A stretch of DNA of 64,000 bases from the NCBI GenBank assembly GCA_023055355.1, contig JALJCS010000035.1, positions 806,001-870,000 of the forward strand. The letters run 5' to 3'. The DNA comes from Agelaius tricolor. Its lineage: Eukaryota; Chordata; Aves; Passeriformes; Icteridae. The position numbers were made by a program, and so were the translations under genes. Below the pieces are notes generated by a model. It made no database searches. It had not been told where the DNA came from and saw nothing but the letters and a program-made list of their open reading frames with translations. Shown in pieces: positions 1 to 13,400 of this stretch. The number at the start of each line of letters is the position of its first letter. The stretch's first letter is position 1.

Positions 1-1458
1 TGAGCATTTCCTAGACGATAAAGAGGCAGTTTATTAGGTAAATAAACCAGGCCCTAAGCAGCCTCTGCTGCCTGATAATGAGGAGGGAAGGAAAGGCCCA
101 GACCTCCCTGCACCACCTAAAACAACCCCAATCAGGGCTCTCTGGCTACCACCACACGCAGATTTTTCAACAGACAGTTAATGAACAAGAGAAGGTCACT
201 CCAGCCCAGCCAACTTGTGCTCAAAACCATTTGCTGAGAACACTATAGGCCATAAAAATCCCAGCAGGCACTGTCTGTATCCTATAAAACTGTCCCTCCG
301 TGGAAGCAGATAGCAGTTTAAAATAAGAGTGTATTCTTTCAGGCTCCTGACAAAAGAAAGATGTTTACAGAGGAGGGCTGGGAAGGAGAGGCTGGGGACA
401 CCCTGCACCATGCCCTGCCTCCCTCAGCCCCAGGAGCCACAGTGACAATCATCATTCATTATCAGGCACACAACGACCCCGGGGTGAGGTGCAAGCCCAC
501 AGCACCTCCCTCAAAAAGCTGCTGCAAACTGGAGCCAAGTTTCCCAAGTTTTCCCCATGCACCTCGCAGATAAATGCAATAACCAGGTGGATTCAGAAAG
601 CATGGCTTGCAAAATGAGGCTTCCACTGAAGCAGAGCCAGTGGCACTGCTTTCCTTGCCAAAAGAGCAATGTTCTGGTGCAGGATTTTTGAATGTTTAGG
701 AGACAAGTATTACACAGGAGCTACTGAGTGTCACAGCCCATCTGTGGTACAACACAGCCTCAGTGCAGCCATGCCCCACAGCCACAGAGCCCAGAACCCC
801 CCAGAATGTCACAGCAAGGCCACTGGCACAGGCTGAGCATCCTGCAGCAGAAGTTTCTGAAGCAGCCAGGCTGCACATTCAGCCCAGATCTGGTTCCTGC
901 CACCAGCACCCGGCTGGGCTCACAAAGAGCTGTGACATTCCAAGGTCACTGCAAACAGCAGCTCCAGGATGGCACAGCAGCTCCAGTGCGAGCCCTGTCA
1001 CCCTGTGTGACATCCAGCCCCCATCCCCTCCGTGTGACACTGAGCAAGGGGCGCAGAGCCCGCCTGGAGCCTGTGACAGTGACAGGGACATGGAAGGGAT
1101 CTTCCCCAGGGCTGCACAAAAATTTCGATTTTCACCTCAAGTCAGGACATTTCCTAAAGCAACAGCAGAGCTGACCAATCCCCCACAAGGGCAGGGCTTT
1201 CCTACTGCTCTCCCCATGAGGACACTGCTCCTCCAGCCACTGGCACGATGGCAGGAGTCCCACTGCACTTCTGCAAAACAAGAAGCATTTGAGATCCCAG
1301 CCCCTGCTGATTTATATCCCTGGGTTCTGCTGGGATCAGCATCCTCCACACATCTCAGAAAGCCCTGAAGAGACAACACAACCACTTGTCCCTAGCAGCC
1401 TCATTTCCCCCTGACCACATCCTCCGTGCATTGTTGTGGCCCTGCAGTGCCCGGGGCT

Positions 1459-1626
1459 GGCCAAGCACAGAATTCCAGATGCTGCCCCTCTCCCTGCCCT
1501 GGCCTTGGCAAGCACAGAATTCCAGATGCTGCCCCTCTCCCTGCCCTGGCCTTGGCAAGCACAGAATTCCAGATGCTGCCCCTCTCCCTGCCCTGGGCAA
1601 ACACAAAATTCCAGATGCTGGAATGC
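1459..1626. repeat. 48-bp array
   Basis: Three and a half copies of GCAAGCACAGAATTCCAGAT then GCTGCCCCTCTCCCTGCCCT and GGCCTTG. The last copy is shortened. Confidence 0.92.
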
Positions 1627-2734
1627 CCTGCCTGGGCACTGTGTGCTCAGCACAGCTCTGGCTCGGGGGATCCAGGGTAACACCCTCAAGGGAGGCTGCA
1701 AAAGGCTCAGCATTCAGGAGCCAAAGATGAAGGCAGAATTTCAGTCTGCAGGAATCACTACAAGCCTTTAACCCAGATGATTTCCCCCCTAATTTGGGTT
1801 TGAACATGGCACGAAATCCCCGAGCCTGAGCACCGTTGGATTTCAGCTCCAGATCAGGGAGAGCAATTATTTTGTCATTGAGCATATTAGGAAAGAAAAG
1901 GCAGAAGGAGGCAAGTTTGAGCCTCTTTGGTAATGTACAAATTAACACATTTCATCACTGTTTTCAGAAATATAAATTAATGATTTAATTCTGCAACACG
2001 TATCCTTGGAAACCAAGCTGTAAGCAGTCGCACTGGGATGTTTCACACAATTCCATTTTCTCAATATTGAAACCCAATTAATTGCTTGGCCTTTTGCAGT
2101 GACGGGCAGCTTGGGTGAGCAGGGTGCCCAGGGGCTTAGTTCAGCACCAGATTTGCAGGATCCCACTACGTGGGCTGACAACAGCTGCTCTAAATCTCCT
2201 GCTAGGTATGAGCAGGCTCTGATGAAGTTCAGTCTGTTTGAACAGCTGCATATGCAAATGTAATTAAGAAGATCTCGATTGCCTTTTGCTCCCCCTCTCC
2301 CTTCCTCCTGATGGGGAGGGATGGCATTTCCCTGCTCCAGGCTGCAGCCTCTGCCTGCCTGACACCTCACAGCCCAGGCCCAGAAACGCCACTCTGGGGT
2401 GTCCTTAGAGCCAGGCATGAAGGCAGGACTGATGCACCAGGCCCTTCCCCTCACCTGAGCCAGGACAGGTACCCCAAAATCAGAGCCAGAGCCAGGGGGG
2501 AACTGCAGCACCCACAAAATGTAGGGAAGAAACAGCTCTGAGCATGCCCAGGTCTGACCAACCTGGGCAGGATGGAGGCTCCAGAGCAAACCAAGGCTAA
2601 TTAGAACAGGAAACCAAAAATTAAAGAGGGGAGAGAACACTGGGAGTGCACTGAGAGGAAATCAGATCATGCAGAGCTAACCAGGTTAGCTGGTCAGTCA
2701 TGAAATTCTTGGACAGAGGAAGTGACAGATCCTA

Positions 2735-3360
2735 CCCACACAGACTTCAGCAAAGTGATGCAGCCCCAGATGGGAAAGCCTGGAATGAAAACCTGGGGAT
2801 TAGCAGAGCTGGAGGGGCAGGAAACTGGTGAGAGGGGAAGTGGCGTTGAAAGAAGGACCAGAATGGATGGAGGTCACTGGCAGAGCTCCTCCAGGAATGG
2901 TCAGCAGGCTGAGCTTATTAAATATTTTTATTAATGACCTTGGCACGAGAAGTGAGTGTGCTAATGACATCTGCTGCTGACACAAAGCTGGAAAGCAGCA
3001 GCAGCACACAGGAAAGCTGGGACTGGACGGGGGAAAAAATGGGAAACTGTGAAGATGAATGGAGAAAGAGTGAAATTCCATGGGAGGGGAGAGGAAGCCA
3101 CGCTCTGGGGACAAACAATGGTTTTTGCTGGGGGTTGGAAAGAAAATGAACTCGAGTGGAAAATGTTCAAGAGTAAGAAAGGCCCAAGCAAGCAGCTCAA
3201 AACCAAAATGACTGAGTCACCAACGTGCTGGACCTGCAGTATTTCCAACAGCCAGAGAAGAGCTGGAGCTGCTGGACAAGCCAGGTTAGAGGGTTTACAG
3301 AAACCCAGAGCAGCCCAGGGATGCTGCACTTGGTTCCTGTGCTTAAACATCCAGAAGGTT
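2735..3360 (+). mobile_element. CR1 LINE fragment (degenerate reverse transcriptase region)
   Basis: Sense-strand fragments match the CR1 second reading frame: ACAGACTTCAGCAAAG (TDFSK), then TTATTAAATATTTTTATTAA followed by TGACCTTGG (N-I-F-I-N-D-L), then GCTGACACAAAGCTGG (ADTKLG). Frames are broken by indels and stops, so it is an old inactive copy. The edges are approximate. Confidence 0.7.
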
Positions 3361-3964
3361 TAAGTAGGAAGGAGTGTAAAAAAAAAGACTTGGCAGAAAC
3401 CAGATTAGTTTAGGAGATGAAAATGTGAAGACACTTGTTCAAATAAAGCTGGGAGGGCACACTGGGTGATCTCCTGGACACACACATTTGAGGGGAAAAA
3501 TGAAAAAAGAGGAAAGAACTATTCAGGACAGCAGAACAAGGGCTGCACGTGGGCATCATGAAGTATCCCTGACAGGCCCAGGCTGGAAATAAGTTTATGA
3601 CCATTTCAGCCTTGCAATAGGAGTAATGGGGGGGAAAAAACAAGCTTGTTCTCAGAAACTGATCCTGAAGGGATCCTCTGACCCAGAAGGTCCCATCTTT
3701 TCCTGCTCAACACACACAGAGCTGACAGCACCAGGACATGCTGTGCTTCCACCTGGGACTCATAGAGCGAATCCAAACCACCTTTTTCTCACAAAAAACC
3801 CTGTTTATGGCTGCTTAGGTCCATCCTCTTTCATCAGCTGAATCCATTGCAACGCCTCACACCAGCAAATATTTGAGAAGTGCATACAGTGAGTGTGAGG
3901 AGGAGGAGGAGGAGGCAGAGCAAGGCCAGGAGCTGGCTGGAGGGCACAAGGGCACTGCAGGAGT

Positions 3965-4720
3965 GGGCACCAGGCTGGGACACTGCCACCAGGCTGGGGA
4001 CACTGCCACCAGGCTGGGACATGGGCACCAGGCTGGGACACTGCCACCAGGTTGAGGACACTGCCACCAGGCTGGGACACGGGCACCAGGCTGGGGACAC
4101 TGCCACCAGGCTGGGGACATGGGCACCAGGCTGGGGACACTGCCACCAGGCTGGGACATGGGCACCAGGCTGGGACATGGGCACCAGGCTGGGGACATTG
4201 CCACCAGGCTGGGGACACTGCCACCAGGCTGGGGACACTGCCACCAGGCTGGGACATGGGCACCAGGCTGGGACACTGCCACCAGGCTGGGGACACTGCC
4301 ACCAGGCTGGGACACTGCCACCAGGCTGGGACATGGGCACCAGGCTGGGGACATTGCCACCAGGCTGGGACACTGCCACCAGGCTGGGGACACTGCCACC
4401 AGGTTGAGGACACTGCCACCAGGCTGGGACATGGGCACCAGGCTGGGACATGGGCACCAGGCTGGGACACTGCTACCAGGCTGGGACACTGCCACCAGGC
4501 TGGGGACACGGGCACCAGGTTGAGGACACTGCCACCAGGCTGGGACATGGGCACCAGGCTGGGGACACTGCCACCAGGCTGGGACACTGCCACCAGGCTG
4601 GGACATGGGCACCAGGCTGGGACACTGCCACCAGGCTGGGACACTGCCACCAGGCTGGGACATGGGCACCAGGCTGGGACATGGGCACCAGGCTGGGACA
4701 CTGCCACCAGGCTGGGGACA
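3965..4720. repeat. 19-20-bp minisatellite in STX8 intron 7
   Basis: About 38 copies of CACCAGGCTGGGGACACTGC with two main types (ACACTGC and ACATGGG). GG/GGG length differences and rare GGTTGAGG variants occur. It is stop-free in most frames by composition only. Confidence 0.95.
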
Positions 4721-7700
4721 CACACACACTATGCCACCAGCACAGGAAAACATCCCAGCTGCCAGGCCAAGAGTTGTGATCCCATCAGAGGCTGCACAGG
4801 TGACTCAGAGCAGGGCAGCTGTCAGGGCAGCTCTGGGAGGAACAGCAGAGTAACTCCTGCAAGAGTCAGATTGCAGGAAAGGCTGATTTCATGGCAACAG
4901 AACCAGCTCCTCCTCCCCACTGAGCAAAAAACAAATGGATGGGGACTTGCTCATCTGAACACACAGGAAACGTCAGAGGAACAAACCTGAGCAGCTGCCA
5001 TCGTAATTTATAAAACAAATTAAATCCATGGCAAAAATAAGCAAAGCTTAGAACAGAGAGATCACAGAACCTGGCAGGAAAAGGCCCCAGCCTGCATGAA
5101 TCATTATTTTCTAGAGGAAACCTTATATAATCCAAGCTACCCTGTTTTAAAACAAACCAAACCTTCCAAAAACTCCACTGAAAGGGTTCAGCAAAGCTCT
5201 GGTTTTCATTCAGGTGTTTTGGCAAGGTTAAAACCAGTATCCCACCTGGTGCAGATTAATCTGCTGGAGTTTCCAGCCTGCCCTCGGCATCCCTGGGCAG
5301 GAGGGGGAGCTGAGCCCTCACCTGGGGCCGAGGAGGTGCTGGGATTGCATTGCCATCTGCTGGAACAGGGGGAAACAGGGACAAACTGCTCTGAGCTCCC
5401 CAGGCCACAGCTCCTGCCCCGGAGGGATCTGCTGTGCCTGCTCCTCATTCCCATTTATCTGAGAGGGCACAGAGGAGAACGAGGTCTGCTGCCCTCAGGC
5501 TGCTGGGAAGGGGATGGACACAGACTCATCCATCACAAATAAAAGCTCCCCCTTTTGTTTTTCTGCTTGTCAGAGTTTTCTGTGCTGCTTCCCCAGGAAA
5601 CAAGAGCAGCAGGAGAACACCAGAGAGGGACTGGGCTGGGACCAGGAGTGCCCAGCTCCCGTCCCCAAAATTCACCCTTCAGCAGGAGCTGAAGCATTTC
5701 TGACCCCACACATGGCACAGCTGAGGTGCAGCCACCTCTGTGCAGGTCACATCTGTGGCCTGAGCACCCAAAGCCCCCTTGGCTGCTCCAGACACAAACA
5801 CTTGAGGATGTTCTATCACAGCCAAAGCCTGGCTTAACCATCCTCTCTACCCATGGTCTTTAGGGAAGGAACCAAACAAAAAATCCCACTGCAAAACTCA
5901 AGGATGGGGGAAAGTTACCCCAAAAGCACCAAAGCCCTGTTTCCCCCAGCATCTCCACATTAATTACACTTCAATTTATTTGCAAAATTTTAAATGCAGT
6001 TCTTAGGAGGACGTTCTAAGGGTTGAAGCTTCTAATAAAACCATTTCTTGAGGAATGGTCAGTGGGTGTCACTCTGCAGAAAGCCCTAAAGGTGCCCAGG
6101 CTGGCAGAGAGAGGCCAGAGCACCCAAGAGCAGCCGTGGTGAGGCTGAGCAGGCAGGACTGTGCACACACAGCCTTTCCTGGAGCAAAGCTGGTACAGCC
6201 AGCCTGGCACTTGACTGATGAGCTGTGTGAACACCCTGCTGAAAGCTCAATGCAAATTTCTGAAATCCAAGAAACTTATATGTCCCCAGCACCCCTGCTA
6301 ACGCCCAGCACTCGCTGGGAAGGGGGAAAACAATGCCAGGCACTGTGCAAACATTTGCCTGTGGATGACTGATGATTTTCAACAATAATTTCATAAATGT
6401 GGAGGAGGCTGGAGTCCATCCCGTGGTTATCCCTGCACTGCAATCCTGGGAGTGCCCAGTGCCACCAGTGTGGGGCTGCCTGAGGCCACTGGGACACAGC
6501 ACAGCCTTCCCTGGGCACGGCACAGGGGCTGGCACTGGCAGCAGCTCAGGGACAGCCAGAAAAATGGCCCTGAAAATCAGCTGTGAATGGAACAACCCCC
6601 CCAGGACAAGCTGAGGGCTGTGCCAGGCTGAGGGAATGCCCAGGGCACAGCCCCAAGGGCAGCCCTGGGCTCACCAGAGGGCACTGGGAACAGCCCCACA
6701 GCTGGAAACGGGGTTTGCATGAGAGGCAGATGTTGAAATATTGATTAAAGCTGGGCTTCACCAGCAATCCTTTGATTTTCTGATGATACTGGCTGCTAAC
6801 AAAGACACACCCATTAATGCATGACATTCCTGCTTGTAAAACAGGGATTATTCCATTATTGCAGCCAGGGTGCTCTGCCTGTATCCACAGCCCCTGGCTC
6901 CAGCACAGGCACTCAGCAGCAGAATAAAAAGACATCACCATTTCAAAAAGGAGGGAAAAACACATTACCAGCCACAGCTGGAGCAGAGGGGAGATTGCTC
7001 TGGGGGAGCAAGGGCGAGGGCTGAGCACTCACCCTGCTTCAAACCCAAAGTAAGGCACCAAACCCAGGGAGTTACTGAATTTGATCAATTGAATTTGATC
7101 CATTTAAATGATAAACAGGCACTCTGGCAGGGCCCCCTGGCAGGTGCCAGTTTCCTGCTGCTTGGCCTCATTCCAGGGGCAATCCCATGTACAGGGAGGG
7201 TATTTGTGATCCCAGTGCACCAGTTCACCCCAGTGCCAGGACAAGGGTGGAAGGGGATGGGAGGAATGCTGCTGAAGCCTGTGTGCTCAGCATTGCTGCT
7301 CCACAGCTCAGGCCAGGGCAGGAGGAAGCAGCCAGCTGAGGCAATTTGGTGTTTGCTTATGCCCAAATTGTTATGCAAACACAGGAAGACCTATGGGAGC
7401 AGAGGGAGCAGGCACCAGAGGCTGCACTTCTCACCAAAGCCAAATGTTTTCCAATGTGCAAAGGGTGAGAGAGGTCACCCCCAAGGAATCCAGGCCAGGA
7501 TCCTCCCAGCCTTCCTTCTCCCATCCTCCTCCTCCTCCTCTGAAATTCCCCAGGCAGCCAGGATGGGCTTTCTGAGTTAAAGAGACAGCCTCATCATCAG
7601 GCAACATGCCTGGGGCTGCACTTGCAGGAGGAATCTGAAAATGGGGAGAAATCCCCCCTGGACCCCTGGGACAGATCCCTGCCCACCCCCACCCAAGCTG

Positions 7701-8821
7701 GGCTGCCCTGGACTCGTGAGCAAAACGAAGCCACAGGAATTAAGGGGAGACTCCAAAGGCACACAGGGCTACTCAGCATCATTCAAGTGCACTCACTTTT
7801 AAATTAAATCCATCTTGCATCAACATCCAAGATCTAAAATAAAAGAGTCAGTCATGAACTCTGCAGTCACGCCTCTAATTCCAGCTGCAGTTGGTACGGG
7901 AGAACTCGGAGACAAATGACTCTGACAAGTCAACTTTAACCCCCAGAAGAAGCCACAGGTTTCCATCAGCCTCCATCAAGCAAGCTTTCAAAACCTTATC
8001 ACGGATGGAGAGCCAGATAAATCCCTGGAACTGTCAGTGCAGGAGAGATGCTTCACTGCCAGTGTGAGCTGGGGAGCTCTGCAGGCAGAGCCTCACAGCC
8101 ACAGCCAGGCTGGGACCACCTCAGCCTTGGCTTTCTCTTTACTGAGCCACATAAACCCGATTTCAGCCACTTCTGACTGTGAGTTAAAATTCTATAGAGC
8201 ACTGTGAGTCTTCTGGCACGATAAAAACCAGACCCAGACATGCTGATCCTGACCTGAACTGCCACCACCTCCCCAGGGACTTCATCCCCCAGTCACTCAC
8301 TCTCCCCACTCAAAGGCACTTTCTCCTCCATCCACAGCAGCCTGTCCTGGTCAGAGCTCCAGCCCCCAGCTCTCCATCCAAACCTGCCTGCAGATACCCC
8401 TGTCCTTGGCTCTCTGCAGAGGGAGGCCAGCTTAGTTCAGCAGCTTGCACATCACTGCAGGGGTCACCAGGAAGGATTTCATGCCTGGCAGGCTCTGAGT
8501 GCTGCTGGGTTAGGAGCTCATTCCTGCAGGACACCCCAGGAATGCCCCTGCAGCCCCACTCCCTGCTGTGCCAGCTTTGTGAGAGCTGGTAGCAAGTTTG
8601 TGTACAGCTAATTAACATGCACCGCTCTGATTTCAAACCATTTCTTACAATCAGGACATTGTGCAAGGCTGGAGTCAAATGGCTGAAGGAAATTAACTGC
8701 ACCAGCACTTCAGCACAGCCAGTCAGAGCTGCTGGGGCTTGTGCCTCGGGGGGGAGCATTGCACAGCAATTAGCAACAGTTAATAGCTGCACATCCTCAG
8801 TGAACAACCGCCCTGGGGAGG

Positions 8822-9293
8822 CCTCAGCTTTGAGCTTTTATATTTTTCAGACTCTGTGCTGGCTAGGTGTGCAGTTCTGAGTTCATGGTGAGGGATGGTG
8901 AGCTCTGTGCTCAGAGCAGGTCCTGCTCCAGCTGGGGACCAAGGACAAATGATCCAAATCTCAGCCCAGGAGCACAAACCCCGTGGGCTGGAGAGAGAAA
9001 AACAAGGATGGGACTGGATGGGCTGGAGCTGGAATGGGACAATGAACTGCAAGATGCAAATGGAGCAGAACTGATCCAAGGGAGAGACCCCGTGCCCGGC
9101 CGTGCATTTTGGGGCCATTTTGGTTCATTTTGGGTTCATTTTGTGACCATTTTGGTTCACCTTGGGTGCAGCCCTGGCTGGGCTCTGGTGCTGCCCAAGG
9201 TGGATCCATGGAGGAGATGCTTTGAATAAATCCCTGCTTTATTCTGGGACTCTGCCCAGCCTCTGCTCCAGCTCAGCCTCCCAAGGCATCCCT
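8822..9293 (+). mobile_element. LTR-like element, second family, copy 1
   Basis: A plus-oriented diverged copy: TTTTTCAGACTCTGTGCTGG, CCAGCTGGGGACCAAGGACA, CACCTTGGGTGCAGCCCTGG. It has a polyadenylation-type end, GAATAAATCCCTGCTTTATT, near 9222. An internal GGTTCATTTTGGGTTCATTT stretch is locally duplicated. Confidence 0.6.
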
Positions 9294-9305
9294 GGCTGGG
9301 TGTTT

Positions 9306-10355
9306 GCCCTGCACCCCTGGCTGTCTGTCCTGCGCCCCTGGCTGTCTGTCCTGCACCCCATGGTGTCTGTCCTGCACCCCTGGCTGTCTGTCCTGTGCCC
9401 CTGGCTGTCTGTCCTGCCCCCCATGGTGTCTGTCCTGTGCCCCTGGCTGTCTGTCCTGCGCCCCTGGCTGTCTGTCCTGCGCCCCATGGTGTCTGTCCTG
9501 CACCCCATGGTGTCTGTCCCGCGCCCCTGGCTGTCTGTCCTGCGCCCCTGGCTGTCTGTCCTGCACCCCTGGCTGTCTGTCCTGCACCCCTGGCTGTCTG
9601 TCCTGCACCCCTGGCTGTCTGTCTTGTGCCCCATGGTGTCTGTCCTGCGCCCCTGGCTGTCTGTCCTGCGCCCCATGGTGTCTGTCCTGCACCCCATGGT
9701 GTCTGTCCTGCCCCCTGGCTGTCTGTCCTGCACCCCATGGTGTCTGTCCTGGGCCCCATGGTGTCTGTCCTGCACCCCATGGTGTCTGTCCTGCCCCCTG
9801 GCTGTCTGTCCTGCACCCCATGGTGTCTGTCCTGGGCCCCATGGTGTCTGTCCTGCACCCCATGGTGTCTGTCCTGCCCCCTGGCTGTCTGTCCTGCACC
9901 CCATGGTGTCTGTCCTGCCCCCTGGCTGTGTGTCCTGTGCCCCATGGTGTCTGTCCTGCGCCCCATGGTGTCTGTCCTGCACCCTTGGCTGTCTGTCCTG
10001 CACCCCATGGTGTCTGTCCTGCGCCCCATGGTGTCTGTCCTGCCCCCCATGGTGTCTGTCCTGCGCCCCATGGTGTCTGTCCTGCGCCCCTGGCTGTCTG
10101 TCCTGCCCCCTGGCTGTCTGTCCTGCGCCCCATGGTGTCTGTCCTGCGCCCCATGGTGTCTGTCCTGCGCCCCTGGCTGTCTGTCCTGCGCCCCATGGTG
10201 TCTGTCCTGCCCCCCATGGTGTCTGTCCTGCGCCCCATGGTGTCTGTCCTGCACCCCTGGCTGTCTGTCCTGCGCCCCATGGTGTCTGTCCTGCGCCCCA
10301 TGGTGTCTGTCCTGCCCCCTGGCTGTCTGTCCTGCCCCCTGGCTGTGTGTCCTGC
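9306..10355. repeat. 21-bp minisatellite beside STX8 exon 7
   Basis: About 50 copies of two interleaved 21-bp types, CCTGGCTGTCTGTCCTGCGC and CCATGGTGTCTGTCCTGCAC. A few 20-bp copies occur. It starts about a dozen bases after the end of an LTR copy and ends about a dozen bases from the exon 7 donor. Confidence 0.95.
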
Positions 10356-10367
10356 AGCCTCTCCTAC

Positions 10368-10469
10368 CACAGGACGTGGATTTCCTCTCCACTGCCTGCA
10401 CGTGCCGTGTCTGGCTGCGCAGCCGCCCGTCCGTGCTCTCCACCAGGCTCGTCAGGTCATCGATGATCT
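10368..10469 (-). CDS. STX8: STX8 exon 7 (end of SNARE motif)
   Basis: One hundred and two bases encode residues 181-214 ([20 protein letters not shown], then [14 protein letters not shown]) plus one base of the next Gly codon. The acceptor is CTCCCCAG|AGATCATC and the donor TGTG|GTAGGAG. The final SNARE layers and the basic juxtamembrane stretch are here, and the membrane anchor should follow in exon 8. It lies 36 kb from exon 6. Only about a dozen bases separate its donor from a 1.05-kb minisatellite. The STX8 frame stays open through intron 7 for about 400 codons, down to about 9157. Confidence 0.95.
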
Positions 10470-13400
10470 CTGGGGAGAGAGGAACAGGAAGGTCAAATGT
10501 GAGCCCACAGCACCCCTGCCCAGCCTCCCTCCTGCTGACAGCCCCAGAATGGAACCAGCTGCATCCCCCAGAGGGACACACCAGGGCTCCCTTCACGGAA
10601 AGGTCCAAATCCTGGGAGACAGCACCAGAGACTGCAGATCCAGGGCAGTGCCCCAGTGCTAGAGTGGAGGAGACAGTACAGAGCCTGAAGTGGAGGAAAA
10701 AATACAGCCTGAAACAGCAGCACCAGTCTAGGAGGTCGGGGAGGACAGGATGGTGGCAGCCACAGGGCTGAGGGGAACCCAAACCTCTCCTGACACAGCT
10801 GCAGCTGTTCCCTCAGGTCCCAGATGTTCATTGTGGAGGGTGTTTATGTCCTCAGTCTTATCAGGGAACAAGCACTGTATCACATAGAGATAAAACCAGG
10901 CTGATTGTACACAGAGATAGCAAAAAACACATAAAATTATCAAAGTTCTGCAGCACAAAGGAAATGTCCAAGGCACACAGAGCACGGAGGTTTTGCTCTC
11001 CCAGAGAGCTGAGACATTTGAGCACCATCCTTGCAGTGCATGATTCCATCTGCTCCACCAACACTCTGTCATCTCCAGTGAATCCCCATGTAAAATGATA
11101 CCAGCATCTAAAAAACCCTGGGCTTTGAAAACACACAGCTTTCCTAAAGCCTGAGCTCCTGATTGCTGCCCTGCAGCCCAAACCACCCCTGAATCCCCAC
11201 GAAGGGAGGGCAGGGGGCAAACTTCAACCACCCCCTGTGTTTAGCAAATATCAACTACCTCATGTTTTACCAAACATCAACCACCTCGTGTTTTACCAAA
11301 TATCAACCATTCCCCTGTGTTTTACCAAACATCAACCACTTCCCTTTGTTCTGCCAAACATCAACCACTCCCCTGTATTTTACCAAATATCAACCACTCC
11401 CTGTGTTTTACCAAATATCAACCACCTCGTGTTTTACCAAATATCAACCATTCCCCTGTGTTTAGCAAACATCAACCACCTTGTGTTTTACCAAATATCA
11501 ACCACCCCCCTGTATTTTACCAAACATCAACCACTTCCCTTTGTTCTGCCAAACATCAACCACCCCCGTGTTTCACCAAACATCAACCACCCCCCTGTGT
11601 TTTACCAAATATCAACCACCCCCCTGTGTTTTACCAAATATCAACCATTCCATTGTGTTTTACTAAACATCAACCACTCCCTGTGTTTTACCAAACATCA
11701 ACCATTCCCCTGTGTTTTACCAAACATCAACCATTCCCCTGTGTTTTACCAAATATCAACCACTCCCCTGTGTTTTACCAAATATCAACCACCTTGTGTT
11801 TTACCAAACATCAACCATTCCCCTGTGTTTTACCAAACACCAACTACTCCCCTGTGTTTTACCAAACATCAACCACCCCCTGTGTTTTACCAAATATCAA
11901 CCATTCCCCTGTGTTTTACCAAACATCAACCATTCCCCTGTGTTTTACCAAACACCAACTACTCCCCTGTGTTTTACCAAACATCAACCACCCCCTGTGT
12001 TTAGCAAATATCAACCACTCCCCTGTGTTTCACCCTCTGCATCTGACCATGCACCCCCCAACACTGCTCTATGCCAGACACAAACCCTCCTTATTTCAGA
12101 AGTTGTTTGCAATGTTTAAAATTATTGTTCATCAATATTAGGGCGCTCAGTATTGTCCATCCTACACCAACACACATTTTCCCAAGGGATGGGAGGCATT
12201 TTGTTTGAGCTCCAAGCTTTGCTCAGTTTGCAGTTCAGATATTCACTCTCCTCCCCCTTCCACCCAACTTTCCCAGGTCTGACATCTGCAAAGCCAACAA
12301 TATTTTGGGGACACTTTATCTGTCCTGCGTGATTCAGCATACAGGAAGAGCAGGACAATGCTGCCTGCAAGGGCAGGACTGCTCATGTTTGCCTCTCCAC
12401 CAAAAGAAGTGCTGCAAGTTCCCATCGTTGTCAAGGACAAAGTGATAAGCTTTGGGAAATTGGAGACTTCCCTCTGCCAGCACAGACCAGACCCTCCTTG
12501 AAAAACATCCTGGTGAACAAGCTGTAGCTAAATGAGAACAAATGTGAGCAGGAAAATTTTCTGTCATCATTTCAAAGCCCAAGGCACTGCAGTTGGGATT
12601 CTGTGTGGAGCCTCTCCTTTCCCATCCCCCTGCCAGGACCCACTGCTGAACCCAAGGGCTGCCCTGGCCATCCTGGAAGAAGCATTTCTCCAGATACAGG
12701 TACATAAAAAACATGTTCTGTGACACAGTCAGCTTCCAGGGGAGCAGGGCACTTCACCCACAGCTCAACAAGCACCCAGCCCTTCGATGTCTCAGCTGGG
12801 GCCTGGAGAATTCTGGAGGGCTCATGGCAGCACCTGGAGGTCTGAGCAGCTGGAATGGGGAGGAAGCACAAGGAGGTTCTGACCCCACTCCCAGCTGAAC
12901 CAGAAATCCAGCCCAGAAGAGAAACATCCATCCATCCATCCATCCATCCATCCATCCATCCATCCCTCCCTCCATCATCCATCCATCCACCCATCCATCC
13001 CCTGTTGTGGTGACACCCAGGCACAGGGCAGTGCCCAACCTCCCTGTAAATTCAATATTTCTCTCCACTCCAAAGGAAATCCATGTTGGGAAAGGCAGAG
13101 TTGAAAATTAGCCCTGGATTTCTAAGGCGGGCACCGAGGAATCCGTGGCTAAGGAATTTCTCAGAGCACTGACCCTCCTCAGGTTCCTTTCCTGACCCAC
13201 CTGCAGCCCCCCCTGCCCTTCAAGCTGGCAATTCCATGTTCCATCACCTCCCATTCAGCTGGCTATGCAAGGAGCAGGCTAAAAAAGGATGGAGAGAGAG
13301 CTGGCAGAGGGAGGGAGCAGACGGGGAAGGCAGGCTGGCTGCTGGTGACCTTCCAAAGGACACTCCTGTAGCACAGCCCTGCAGCCACCACTCAGCCAGG

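Larger units (their letters stand above)
1..10367 (-). other. STX8: STX8 intron 7 (partial)
   Basis: The intron starts at the donor 10367-10366 and runs off the window at position 1. It contains a 48-bp array (1459-1626), a CR1 fragment (2735-3360), a 19-20-bp array (3965-4720), an LTR remnant (8822-9293) and a 21-bp array (9306-10355). The stretches 1-1450, 1630-2730, 3370-3960 and 4730-8820 look like unique, CpG-poor intron sequence in which I see no exon. I scanned for the expected hydrophobic last exon of STX8 without success. Confidence 0.85.

Noticed and set aside
3805..4990. Long Pro/Gly-rich or His-rich frames of about 300 codons on both strands
   Set aside because: Every frame of the 19-20-bp minisatellite is open. 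There is no start context, splice structure or family match.
1..9200. STX8 last exon (membrane anchor)
   Set aside because: I scanned for a minus-strand acceptor followed by a short Val/Leu/Ile-rich frame and found no convincing match, so it is treated as outside the window.
8822..9293. The LTR-like copies as a full endogenous retrovirus
   Set aside because: No gag, pol or env sequence and no paired LTR in the same orientation at provirus distance. They look like solo LTRs or fragments.
9157..10782. A 541-codon minus-strand open frame
   Set aside because: It contains STX8 exon 7, but the rest is intron sequence and a 21-bp minisatellite. It is open only because the unit lacks stops. It is kept as a readthrough observation, not as a gene.
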